Shown in pieces: positions 47,414 to 57,331 of a stretch of 64,000 nt of DNA (positions within the stretch are counted from its first letter, which is position 1; every line of letters begins with the position of its first letter). The stretch comes from Laburnicola sp. R22_1 (taxonomy: Eukaryota; Ascomycota; Dothideomycetes; Pleosporales; Didymosphaeriaceae), in NCBI GenBank assembly GCA_014281115.1, contig JACONQ010000005.1, positions 496,001 to 560,000 of the forward strand, written 5' to 3'. The position numbers and the translations under genes were made by a program. The notes under the pieces were generated by a model. That model was given only the letters and a program-made list of their open reading frames with translations. It was not told where the DNA came from and ran no database searches.

Positions 47414-50042
47414 TTAACATTCAACTCCAAACCTCCTCAATGTAATCTTTGCAGTAGTAACTTTCATCCCAATCCTATTTCGTCGTTAACAGACATCCTC
47501 AGACCATTCCACACACCTGCATTCATACCTTGCATCCAAGTCATACGCTTCCCAACCGCTAACCTCCAAAAGATACCTCCTACACTCCTCCAACAGATCC
47601 ATATGCTCTTCCGGCCTACCATCCTCATCTGCTTCTCGCCACACATTAGCGGCCATTTCGTATCTGGCACAAGGTGCCGTCCACGCATCTTTATTATGCC
47701 CCTTAAACAACGCCTTGTCGTGCGCTAGGATTTCATTCTGGAGGGTTTCCTTCGCCGCGGCTGTTTCGCCCTTATTGCGCAGACACGCTGCGCGCAACAG
47801 AGCCAGGATGCCTTTCTCATCGAGGGATTCTTTGTCCCAGTGCGGATTGTCATCACTTTCGCTCCAAGCGAGGTTCGCGAGGGAGGTGTCGAGGTGATCG
47901 TTCCGCATGCGCTTGTACCCGTTCCAGAAGTAAATGATCTCTTCTATGGGAGAGACTCCAATGGCATCTATGAAGTCACACTTCCATATTTTCGTCCTCT
48001 CCTCCCACTTCGCGATCTTACGATTGACGAAAACGTCGAAGGGGAGAGGGCGCGAGAAGAATGTCTTCTTTCCTGTATTGGGCCCGGCATGCTGGAAGTG
48101 CTCTACTGCTTTCGAAGCGTAGACTTTGGCCGCTGAGGGATTTGAAGATTTCTCTCGGCGATAGAGCTCAACATGGCAAGCGCCGCAAATAAAATGGTAT
48201 AAACCATGGCTCCAGTTGTTCAGTGTGATGCATTTCAGGAAGGCAACTGACGTGTCTTCGTACTCGTGCATGTACATTGTGTGAAGCGCTCTTTCGAACC
48301 AGCTCAACGCTTCAAGCTGTTTAAGCTTAGACTCCTTAGTGTTCGCTGCGAACTGAACCGACTTCTCCAACTCTCTCTCTGATGCAAGCATACGCGCTTC
48401 TTCCAGAAGCCAGAGATGGCTTTCGGGGTATCGTCTCCGCATCTCTACCAGTAGGGTCTAGAAGTTGGAGTGCGATCAGTTTTTGTCGCCTCTGCATTGG
48501 GTATTCTAGGGTAACTCACCTTGCACCGCGTCTTCGGATACGAGCCTTCTCCTGTCTGGGGAAGAATATCGCAAAAGCCTGTGATACCATTGTAGTACAT
48601 AAAGAGTACGAGCCCGGCCATGGCGCCGTGTATGTCATGGAATTTGGTTGCTTGCCAAAGCATTTGGATGCCTCGCTCTCGATCGCCCTTGAACCCAACA
48701 ATCTTCAACAAAGTAGAGAATGCAGGAGGCACCATAGATATCAAAAGAAGAAGAATCCCGAAGCAGAAGTTTGAGCCCGAAATTACGAACAAATCGACGG
48801 GGTGGTCGCCAAAGAGGGAGGCATCCTCGTTCGCTTTAACAGTTTCTGATAAAGCGAGCTGTTCGAAGTCTTCTGCTGCATCTGGAACCGATGTGACTGG
48901 TTGCTTTTTCGAGGGAGGTAGGTCTGGTGCCGAGCTCGCTTGGATACTTGGATCGTTCCGGACGGTATCTAGCGCTATGGGCTCTCCATTCTCCGTTGGG
49001 ACAGCGAGATGACCCATATACTCCATAGGTGTCTCCATATCCTTATGCTCTTCATCCGCATCTACAAAGTCGAAAAAACCGTCCTCGTCTTGTTCAGTCT
49101 TTCCCTTCACCACTGGTGAAGTCGCTTTATCATTTTCCTTGTCGTCCTCTTTTACTTGATCTAAGCCCATCCTAGATACTGTTGCTGATGTCGTCTCCGG
49201 CGTAGGAGGTTTGGAAGGAGTTGAACTCGCGATCTTTGTCGAAATTCTAGAAGCCGGCCGAGATAAGCTAGCTGAACTGGTTGACCCCAAACTACTTGTA
49301 CTCCTCTCCTTCAGAAACGTCTTTTCAGCGTCCAGTATACCCTCCAGTGTGAGGTATGCCTTTCTCAACTTGTAGAAGCTTTTCACGGCCTCGGTCAAGC
49401 TCTCATTCAAGACTCCAACAATCGCGCCCATAAGCTGCGCCTCAGCGAGACACACTGCGTATTCGGTCCCAGGCGGATATATCTGCGAGCGGTACGCGCT
49501 CACAGTTTTCTGGGCACGTCGCTGGTTCTCGGACGCGGTATTTTCGGCATTGGACAAAGTTTCGGAAGCTACAGAGCATGTCAGTCCTCTGTGTATCGCT
49601 GTTCGAGTAGGCACCGACCTTCCCGCATTATTTCCTGTTCAAAACCCAGCGTAGCCCGTATGAATATAACAACACCCTTTCCCAGCTACACGCGAATAAG
49701 CTTCAGTACGTCGAAGGAAGCCCCAGGCGGCGATCTGTAGGCGCATTGTACCTGGTGGAATGGCGAGCTGCCCTTGCTGAGATGGGCTTCTGCGGCATCC
49801 ACATCGTCGTTCATGATATGCGTAACAGCTGTGTTCGTGTGGTGTTATTCCTGATCTGGTTGGCTGCTGTGCATGGGTATCTCGTACCAGATATGGCATC
49901 CTCGACTGCCGCCAGTTAGCTATAGCATGCGAAGCCGCCAGCGGCAACACTGACTCTGCGCAAGCTCATCAAGAGCATTCAGACTCCTCGTCTGTCCGTG
50001 GGACTTGCCCTTACCACCCAGCCATCCGCCGACTTTCAACAT
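47414..50042 (-). CDS. IML2: IML2 / TTC39-family tetratricopeptide protein
   Basis: Minus-strand exons are 49,955-50,042, 49,888-49,905 (18-nt microexon), 49,752-49,828, 49,619-49,685, 48,520-49,568, 47,529-48,457 and 47,414-47,474. Together they give 762 aa with every phase consistent. The family (DUF3808) is recognised by several segments. These are an N-terminal MNDDVDAAEAHLSKG region, ATLGFEQEIMREA, YPPGTEYAVCLAEAQLM and the TPR-like MRRRYPESHLWLLEEARM. A low-complexity Ser/Thr region (about residues 180-310) is typical of fungal members. In yeast Iml2 acts with lipid droplets in clearing inclusion bodies, and TTC39 proteins are the animal relatives. The first ATG with a family-like N-terminus (MLKVGGWLGG) is taken as start. 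It shares a divergent promoter region with SEM1. Confidence 0.9.
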
Positions 50043-50671
50043 CTTGTTCTGTGCTGCGATGCAGAGACTCCGCGGGGCGATGAGGGGGAAAATGAAGGGA
50101 AGAAGGTACACAATATCAGTCCGGTTAGGTAGAAGCCATGAGGCCGTACGAAACTGCCCAACGGTAGACTACACGAGAGCTGAACAAATCGGCGGGCATT
50201 CGTTGTGCTTACTATACACACTCCGGACCAACGTTCGCTCCTCGGCCTCGTGCGTGCGTCACCGTCCTGGAGTGGTGTAGTCTACCGGGCGCACGGACAA
50301 TACAGGGTGACACTGTGACAATACGCGAGTGCCGGGCGATCGATTGGCCCGAATGAGGAGGAAATGGGGGTCTCGGAGAAAGGTCAATGCCACACTGCAA
50401 GCCCGAATGCTTGCGGGCCTGGATGTGGAAGAAGCCGCCCAAGTGCACATGTGTAGGGCGGGTCCACGGGTCCACGCGGCCCGGGGCAAGCAAGCAGAAG
50501 GCACGTGACTATGCCAAGCCATGACATGCCGGCGCTCCCTGATGAATCGCCGTTTCCAGAACCGCATCCACTTCAACACCAAGCTCTCAGCTCCGCGCAC
50601 CCCACTCTACTCCGCCCTGCGGCCCCATCCACAGTTCACCGGCCATTGAAAATCTCCTCTCATCCGCCGAC
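50043..50671. promoter_or_regulatory. Divergent IML2-SEM1 intergenic region
   Basis: These 629 bp lie between the start codons of IML2 (leftward) and SEM1 (rightward) and must hold both promoters. No clear TATA box or repeat was found. Frames reported here on either strand lack family features. Confidence 0.6.
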
Positions 50672-51058
50672 ATGTCCGCCTCTGCACAAGGCTCCGCCGC
50701 AACAACAAAAGCCGCCGTCGACGACAAGGTCAAGAATGGGGAGACCGAGAAGGACAAGAAGTCCGATGCACAGCTAGCCGAGGATGACGAATTTGAGGAT
50801 TTCCCGGTAGAAGGTATATCGGCGCCCCAGAATGATCCATTCGACTTGGGCTGACGGGTGGCTAGACTGGACGGAGGAGGATACTCAGATCCCTGGCGGC
50901 AATACGCATTTGTGGGAGGAGAGCTGGGATGACGATGATACGAGTGACGAGTTTGCGGTGCAGTTGAGGTGAGTTCACGGCTCTTGGAGAGGAGAGGAGA
51001 TCAAAGCAGGCTGATCGGGAACAGGGAAGAGCTCAAGAAGCTGGGTCAGACAAAGTGA
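50672..51058 (+). CDS. SEM1: 26S proteasome lid subunit Sem1/Dss1
   Basis: Exons 50,672-50,813, 50,866-50,968 and 51,025-51,058 give 92 aa. Introns of 52 and 56 nt have GT...AG ends and CTGAC/CTGAT branch motifs; the phases fit. The product is a small, very acidic, unstructured protein. It carries the two Dss1 hallmarks: DEFEDFPVEDW, created by the first splice, and WEESWDDDD with a C-terminal LREELKKLG helix. Sem1/Dss1 is a lid subunit of the 26S proteasome. It also binds BRCA2-type and TREX-2 complexes. The family is usually 70-100 aa, so this is full length. Reading through the first intron would give a false 60-residue product lacking the second acidic box. Confidence 0.92.
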
Positions 51059-51313
51059 GGGATGAGGTTGGCGCAGTGGTCATGACAAGTCTCCGAGGTT
51101 CACGATGCATGAAATCATCAAGACAGACAGCAAATTAGGACCGCGGAGCATGGAGAGGCACCGGAGACTTTCCGTATTATCATGGATGCATCGAACCAGG
51201 CCAAGTAACTGGTGGATTGGATTTGGCTTAGGAAGAGCTAGAATCATACATCATAACCTCGAAGACACCCTTTCAGTCTATTTTGAGTTGCCACCTTTCA
51301 TAGCAAGTGTTAT
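51059..51313. terminator. Convergent 3' region of SEM1 and PGK1
   Basis: The 255-bp gap between two stop codons that face each other probably holds both 3' UTRs and poly(A) sites. No gene was seen. Confidence 0.5.
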
Positions 51314-52674
51314 TTACTTACTTGACAGAGCGGACACACCGGGAAGCTCCTTGCCCTCAAGCAGCTCGAGCGATGCACCTCCGCCCGTCGAGACGTGCGA
51401 GAGTTTATCCTCAACACCATACTTGGCCGCGACAGTAGCGGTGTCACCGCCGCCGATGATGACGATCTTGCCATTCTGTGCCGCGGCGACGGCAGCATCC
51501 ATAGTAGCCTTGGTACCGTTGGCAAACTTGTCGAACTCGAAGACACCGGGGGGACCGTTCCAGAGGATCGTCTTCGCCTCGTCGATGGCCTCCTTGTACA
51601 GCTTGATCGACTTCTCGCCGCAGTCCAGACCCATCCAGCCATCCTGAATGCCATCCTTGTCCTCTGCATACCCCGTCTGCGCGTCCTTGTCGAACTTGTC
51701 CGCGGTGATGTAGTCAACCGGTAGGACCATCTTGACATTGTTCTTCTTTGCCTTCTCGACCAAGTCGCCGACTGTCTTGGCACCATTCTCGTCGAACAAA
51801 CTGTCGCCGATCTTCACATTCTCAAGAGTCTTCTTGAAAGTGAAAGACATGCCGCCGCAGATGATGAGCGTGTTGACCTTGTCGAGAAGGTTATCGATGA
51901 GCTGGATCTTGTCGGAGACCTTTGCGCCGCCGAGGATGGCGAGGAAGGGGCGCGCGGGGTTCTCGAGCGCTTTGGCGAAGTACTCGAGTTCTTTCTTGAC
52001 GAGAAAGCCGGAGGCTTTTTGGGGTAGGTCGACGCCAACCATGGAGCTGTGGGCGCGGTGGGCAGTGCCAAAGGCATCGTCTGCACTTGGTCAGTTCTCG
52101 GTTTCTTTGCAGAGCAACCTGGAAGGACTTACTGATGTAAATATCTCCTAATGCCGTCAATCCCTTTCTGAACTCATCCACCTTGGCCTTGTCTGCCTTG
52201 ACCTTCTTTCCCTCGGCATCCTTACTGCTACCCTCCTCCTCGGCATGGAAGCGCAAGTTTTCTAGCAGGATGACTTGGCCATGGCTCGCACCGTTTACCG
52301 TGTCCTCGACCTGCTTGCCGACACAGTCCTCGGCAAAGATAACCTTGTTGCCCAGCAGCTTCTCGAGCTCGGAAACTACCGGCTTGAGACTGTACTTTGG
52401 GTTTGGCTTTCCGTCCGGGCGGCCGAGGTGTGACATGAGAATGACTGCCTTGGCGCCATTATCGATGGCATACTTGATGGTGGGGAGGGCACCGACGATG
52501 CGCTGGTTGTTGGTGATGTTCTTGTCGGCGTCGAGGGGGACGTTGAAATCGACCTGAGGAGTGTTAGGCTCAATTGCTTCAGGTGGGCAGGAGGCTGGGG
52601 AGAGATACGCGGACTAGGACACGCTTGCCCTTGACGTCGACGTCGGAGATGGAGAGCTTGTTGGAGAGCGACAT
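51314..52674 (-). CDS. PGK1: Phosphoglycerate kinase
   Basis: Exons 52,609-52,674, 52,133-52,553 and 51,314-52,080 on the minus strand give 417 aa, the usual eukaryotic length. Introns (55 and 52 nt) have GT...AG ends and CTGA-type branch motifs. The enzyme catalyses reversible phosphate transfer between 1,3-bisphosphoglycerate and ADP in cytosolic glycolysis. Family marks are VDFNVPLD (about residue 23), MSHLGRPDG (about 62-70), [26 protein letters not shown] formed across the second splice, and [19 protein letters not shown] and [18 protein letters not shown] at the C-terminal nucleotide-binding side complete the set. The start context CACACAATGTC is good. No damage was seen. It converges with SEM1 and diverges from the Mpv17-family gene. 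Confidence 0.97.
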
Positions 52675-53544
52675 TGTGTGGTGTGACTGTGCTGGCCTGA
52701 AGTTGATCGAAAGAGCAATGGGCGATGAGGGTAAGCGGGTGGACAAGCTGAATGAAGTATGCTTTTCGGGCGGGTCGCTGGCGCAGGATAGCTAATGTTG
52801 TTGAACGACTGGAAGGGTGCAGCGCGGGGCAGGCAGGCAATAGCGGGGCACTCCCTTCCCAGGTTGACGCCGTGGTGGGATGCTTTAATGCTTATCAGAA
52901 TGCAATTATGCAGCCGAAAGCAACGACCACGGTCATGCGCGGCTGGCTACGGCTACCTCACAGTGCTCACACTGCGTCGAGGGCTGTCCCTCTGGCGGCG
53001 GCGTGGTCGCGCTCTCGCAGGTGCTCGACCCTGTGAATGGCTGGTGCTGGCCTTGTAGTAGTAGACTAGTAGTCGGACGGCTGCGCTCCGCCTCCGCCAC
53101 CAGCAAGGCCGCGCAGAGACCAGTTTGCATGTCCGAAGCGCCCGCCCAGCGACTCCGACTCCCACCAGACGTAGACGTCCACCACGCCCACATCGCTGCA
53201 AGCCGCCCGTCCTCCCCCGCGCGTGTCTGGCCTTGTCGTTGCGCAGCTGCAGCCGCGACCATTCTCATTGCTTGCCACAACAACCAAGCCTCACCTCACG
53301 CCCCGTGGGCACGGACCCGCGTTATCCGAACGTCATCGCACTCTTGCACTGTGATCGCTACCCTCGAGCCTCGAGCACAGGCACCGCAATCATGATCCAA
53401 GGCACCAGGCGTCGCTTTCTCTACCACCTCAACTCGCGCTGGATCTACGGCAGGATCGTGAGCCCGCTGCCCTTCCCGTCCACGCATGCGTCCCGCCTGA
53501 CAGTCTTGTAGCCACTCCTCCACGCCGCCGTCTTCCTCGTCCAG
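52675..53544. promoter_or_regulatory. Divergent PGK1 / Mpv17-family intergenic region
   Basis: This 870-bp GC-rich region separates the two start codons and should carry the strong PGK1 promoter and that of the membrane-protein gene. Many long open frames occur here on both strands because of the high GC. None has family features, and I regard them as chance. No certain TATA or upstream element was identified. Confidence 0.55.
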
Positions 53545-54422
53545 ATGGCCGCCGTCTCGCTGTTGACGCGCAAGTTCAACACGTACTATGCCCAGCGGCC
53601 GGGTAGGATACCGCCCCTTGGATGCGTGCGCCTATGCTAACACCCGCGCCAGTGCTTACGACCATGATCACCAACGCGGTACGGTCCCCCTCGAATCCCC
53701 CCCTCCCGCCAAGGACAGTCTCTGATATTTCTGCAGGTCTTGGGTGGCATAGCCGACACAGTGGCACAGACTTTGACCGCGGTGCGGCAGCGCGCTGTAC
53801 GAAAGGGGGACAAGGATGACTTCCTCGCCATCGAGATCCATGAGCTCGACAGGCGCTTCTCAGACCGCGACCTCATCCCCGACTCGATCAAGTTACCGCC
53901 GCCCTTTGACTTTGAGCGCCTGACGCGATTCATGTCGTATGGGTTTTTGATGGCACCCGTACAACACAAGTGGTTCGGATTCTTGACCAGGACTTTCCCT
54001 ATCACCAAGACGGCTGCTATGGTACCTGCGTTCAAGCGCATGGCTCTCGACCAGCTGATGTTTGCTCCAGTCGGTGCGTAAAAGCGGCCAACCTGCGCAT
54101 GCGAATTATGCTGATGGGTCTCACAGGTCTGGCCTGCTTTTTCAGCTTCATGACTGTTGCCGAGGGTGGTGGGAAGCGCGCTGTCGCGCGCAAGTTCCAG
54201 GACATTTACATTCCATCGCTAAAAGCCAACTATTTGGTCTGGCCAGCCGTGCAGATGATCAACTTCCGCGTCATGCCCATACAGCTCCAAATTGTACGTA
54301 CACTCTGCATATCAAGTCTGACCTCGCTGCATGCTGACTATTCTTGCTAGCCTTTTGTTTCTACCATCGGTATCGCTTGGACCGCCTACCTCTCCCTAAC
54401 CAACTCGGCCGAGGAGGCGTAA
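53545..54422 (+). CDS. Mpv17/PMP22-family membrane protein
   Basis: Exons 53,545-53,602, 53,653-53,678, 53,737-54,073, 54,127-54,293 and 54,351-54,422 give 219 aa with all phases consistent. Introns are 47-58 nt with CTAAC/CTGAT branch motifs; exon 2 is only 26 nt. The N-terminus (YYAQRP followed by GGIADTVAQ) is typical of Mpv17/PMP22 proteins. So are the mid-region PVQHKWFGFL, the KR.A.DQL.FAPVG block and the C-terminal VWPAVQMINFR...PIQLQ. These are four-helix proteins of inner mitochondrial, peroxisomal or vacuolar membranes, with roles in stress and small-molecule permeability. An in-frame TAG at 53,512 supports the chosen ATG. A charged insert (about residues 45-75) sets it apart from the short Sym1 orthologues, so a paralogue is more likely. 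Confidence 0.9.
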
Positions 54423-55150
54423 ACCCCTTGACATCCTACGAATTCCTTTGCCATCAGTCTTCACTGTGTAAAAATAAATCTGGACACAGGCAGGTCTTGG
54501 CCAGACATACTGGAGTTACAATTTGAATTACATGCGCAGCGCGCTTTGCATACTGGTTTGGTCGGAAGATGGCGTTATGAGCTGGGCACAGCGTTTGCTA
54601 GACTTGGTCTAGGTAGTGTTTCTACCTTGTTTCTCTACTATGTCGAAATAAGCATATTTTTAGGTGTAGACTTTGAGGATTCGATCATGTAGGCGTGGTT
54701 CTGAATATATCCGCACACGCGAGAAGCAACAATGTTGGTGGCCAACAACAATTAGAAGGACCGACGTGCAACCTGGAGCCAGAGAGATTATATGGCTCTT
54801 CGAATGAAGGATTCGGGTCATACCCGACCGTACGCTCTGCCACTCTGTCGGTGTTCGGATTCCGTAGAGTTATCCACCATACAAACTACCACCTCGTGGG
54901 AAACGACCGTTGGAGCAGATGCTTTTTAGGTGCCGGGAGGATTGATGGTTCAGTTGCTAGAAAGTACGGGTTTTGACGGACTTTGGTGTGTGTGTTGCGC
55001 TGCTTTCGGGTGTAGTGGCAGGGGTGTGTGCCGGTGAGTATTGCTGCGTTGAGCGGCTTGGTGGATGGGATGGAAGAGCACAACATGAATGACCACGCAT
55101 AACGCATCATCGCCCAAGGAAAGAGCGCATGGCGTGATAGAGATGATCTA
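54423..55150. terminator. Convergent 3' region, Mpv17-family gene and TRS65
   Basis: These 728 bp lie between two facing stop codons. They hold the two 3' UTRs and no recognisable gene or repeat. Frames at 54,695-54,976 and 54,886-55,164 lack family features. Confidence 0.5.
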
Positions 55151-57038
55151 TTAAACAGAGCCACCTTTCTCTACAGCCACTATAGCCGGCACGTCTCTGA
55201 TATCCGAAGTCTCGTTCGTCGCCAGATCCACCAGCCGAACAGCATCAAGCGAGAGCACACCAGCTGAAAGGGGAAGGAACTTCAAGCCCGCTGTGTAGCA
55301 GGCCCCAGGTGCAAGATGGCTGATGATGGTTAGCCTCGGGTTGTGCTCAGGACGGATGATACATACCCGATCCGGATATCTGTAGTTAGGCAAACCAATT
55401 CCGCTGCGTCAGTACGTGCGTTCTTCTGTTTTCCATAGACAATGTTTTCATCTACCACTGCATTCGCGAGCGGGACTTGGGGAACCGCACGGTATCCTCC
55501 CACCGACGATGTTGATGATAGAGGTCTTTGCCTTTCATAGTCTCGTCTTCTCTTGGGAATGACCAAGACGGCCAGTTTTCGCGTCTTGTCTGATCGGTTC
55601 ACTATGAAGACGCTCCATTGGAACATCTCACCAACAACGACACGAGGCGGTCCAGATATTGTTAGAGTGACGTGTATCGCGCTGCTGTGCGCCTTATCTG
55701 CCTGGTGGCCTTCTTGTTCCGGAGCAGGGGCAGGTTCTGGAGTGGGTTCCTTGTTTGTGTGGGCTAGCGGGTTGGTTAGTCTGTGAATAGCTTTTACCAA
55801 TGCAGAATTCTGTTCAGCGGAGAAGTCTACCGCCGTCTGCCATCGGATGGTGACCAGAGGCTGGCAGTCCTCCGAAACCAAAACTTTCGCCTTGATGTTG
55901 AGAGTCAACAGGTGGCCCTCGCTGCCGAATAAAGGGGTGCCATCAGCAGCCAGATCTGGCGTAATCTTATAAAGGTAAGTAAGCTGATCACCGGGCCTGT
56001 GGACCCGGGCGCTTTCCCCGTGGTCAGATATGGCTTTTATGTGTCCTCCTCGTAACGTCAGGTGGATGTCGTCGATGGTGATCCGACATCCGGTGACATA
56101 AGCAACTTCAAGGTCCAGCGACGCCATGAGAGATAGGTCGCTTACCGAAGACTGGACCTTGGAGTATTTTATTCGCCAGATTAACGCAGGCAGCGCTCGA
56201 AAGAGACGCCTTTGGCCAGTCCTGATTGGTCGGGCCAATTCCTTCGCCACCGGTGCAGTCGGTGCAATCTTGTTTATGCGCAGTGCGGACAGACGTGGAT
56301 TGATTCCTGCCAAAGCAGGGTCACTTTCAAAGGATTGAAGGAGATTCAGCGCTGTTGGAACTCTGCTTGCTAAGTATTCATCCTCAAGAACAGTCCTGTT
56401 GGCCTTCGCTGCTGGTTTGAGTGATGCTGTGGGTTGAAAATACACTGCTGGCTTGTGGTACCTTCCCCTTGGTCGACCTACTTATGTCACATTTTGATCC
56501 AATACGAGCCCGAGAGACAACTCACATATGAAGGTTTCCAGCTTCCAGATCACGTAGGTGTAAGAAGCCCCCTGTGCCTCATGGCGGATAACGATAGGCT
56601 TGACCGAGTCCTTGAGAGTCTCAGAAAAGATAACCTCCTTCGGAGCTGGCCCCTTGGTCTCTGCTTCAGGTTGTGGAGCCATGCTGAAGGCGATTGCCTC
56701 TACATTTATGGCCAATCTTGCAAGATAAGAATTCAGGGTAGGGTCTTCCATCAACGGTGTGCGGAAAACAATATAAAGTGGGACTAGCTCATCTGCATAC
56801 CTGGTGATAAGTAAGAGAATGCAGAAAGCCCCAGAAAAGTAGACTTACCAAAGAGCAGCACCTGTCGCTGCGGAAGAAAAGGCAAAACCGAATCATTGTC
56901 TTCTTCGTTAGACCCGTCCCAGGAGCTGATTTCATCTTCGGCGTCAAAGACAGAATCAGAGGGAACGACCGCTTCGAGTATCGAGCTGTCTACGAACTCT
57001 GCGCTGCCACGGGGTTGTGCTTCAAGCATGGCAGCCAT
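55151..57038 (-). CDS. TRS65: TRAPP II complex subunit Trs65
   Basis: Exons 56,849-57,038, 56,526-56,792, 55,367-56,447 and 55,151-55,319 give 568 aa in consistent phases; introns are 56, 78 and 47 nt. The third exon may instead start at 56,444, because two AG acceptors lie 3 nt apart (NAGNAG), adding or removing one residue. Family marks include FVDSSILEAVVP near the N-terminus, FDELVPLYIVFRTPL formed by the first splice, and LNSYLARLAINVEA. The long beta-rich C-terminal part has GPPRVVVGEMFQWSVFIVNRS and ends with LAPGACYTAGLKFL and VRLVDLAT. Trs65 is a fungal TRAPPII-specific subunit aiding Arf/Rab exchange in Golgi traffic. ATG at 57,038 is used; an upstream in-frame GTG at 57,065 is not a plausible eukaryotic start. 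Confidence 0.9.
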
Positions 57039-57331
57039 GTTCGGTGGCGACACTGAGCTGATCACGACGTTCGCAAGCTAGACATTCTTATATCCAAGAC
57101 TTTCACTGTCAGGACTTTGGCGATACCTAGGAGAATCGACAGAGTAAAAAGACAGGGGAAAGAGTATCGACGCGGCCTTCCCACTTTCGGCGCGCAACAT
57201 CAATCCGCCGACTTGCGTGGTCCGTGCACAAAACCGCGCCCGCCCTTTCCTAGGCTCCTGCAAACACACAACTGCGACAACCGCCATCCGCCATCCGCCA
57301 TCCGTGCAGCACCATCGCTCAAGCCGCCGCC
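57039..57331. promoter_or_regulatory. Divergent TRS65-PRP40 promoter with heptamer repeat
   Basis: This 293-bp region is shared by two divergent genes. Just before the PRP40 ATG, at about 57,284-57,304, the heptamer GCCATCC is repeated three times in tandem, presumably within the 5' UTR. The rest is C-rich on the PRP40 side. No TATA box is evident. Confidence 0.6.

Noticed and set aside
50672..50854. Single-exon 60-residue version of SEM1
   Set aside because: It reads into an intron and loses the conserved second acidic/Trp box recovered by splicing at 50,813/50,866.
53391..53511. Frame MIQGTRRRF... as an N-terminal exon of the Mpv17-family gene
   Set aside because: It ends in a stop and is in another frame. 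The family N-terminus is already complete from 53,545, with an in-frame stop just upstream.
57039..57065. Nine-residue N-terminal extension of Trs65
   Set aside because: It would begin with GTG, which is not an expected start for a fungal nuclear gene.
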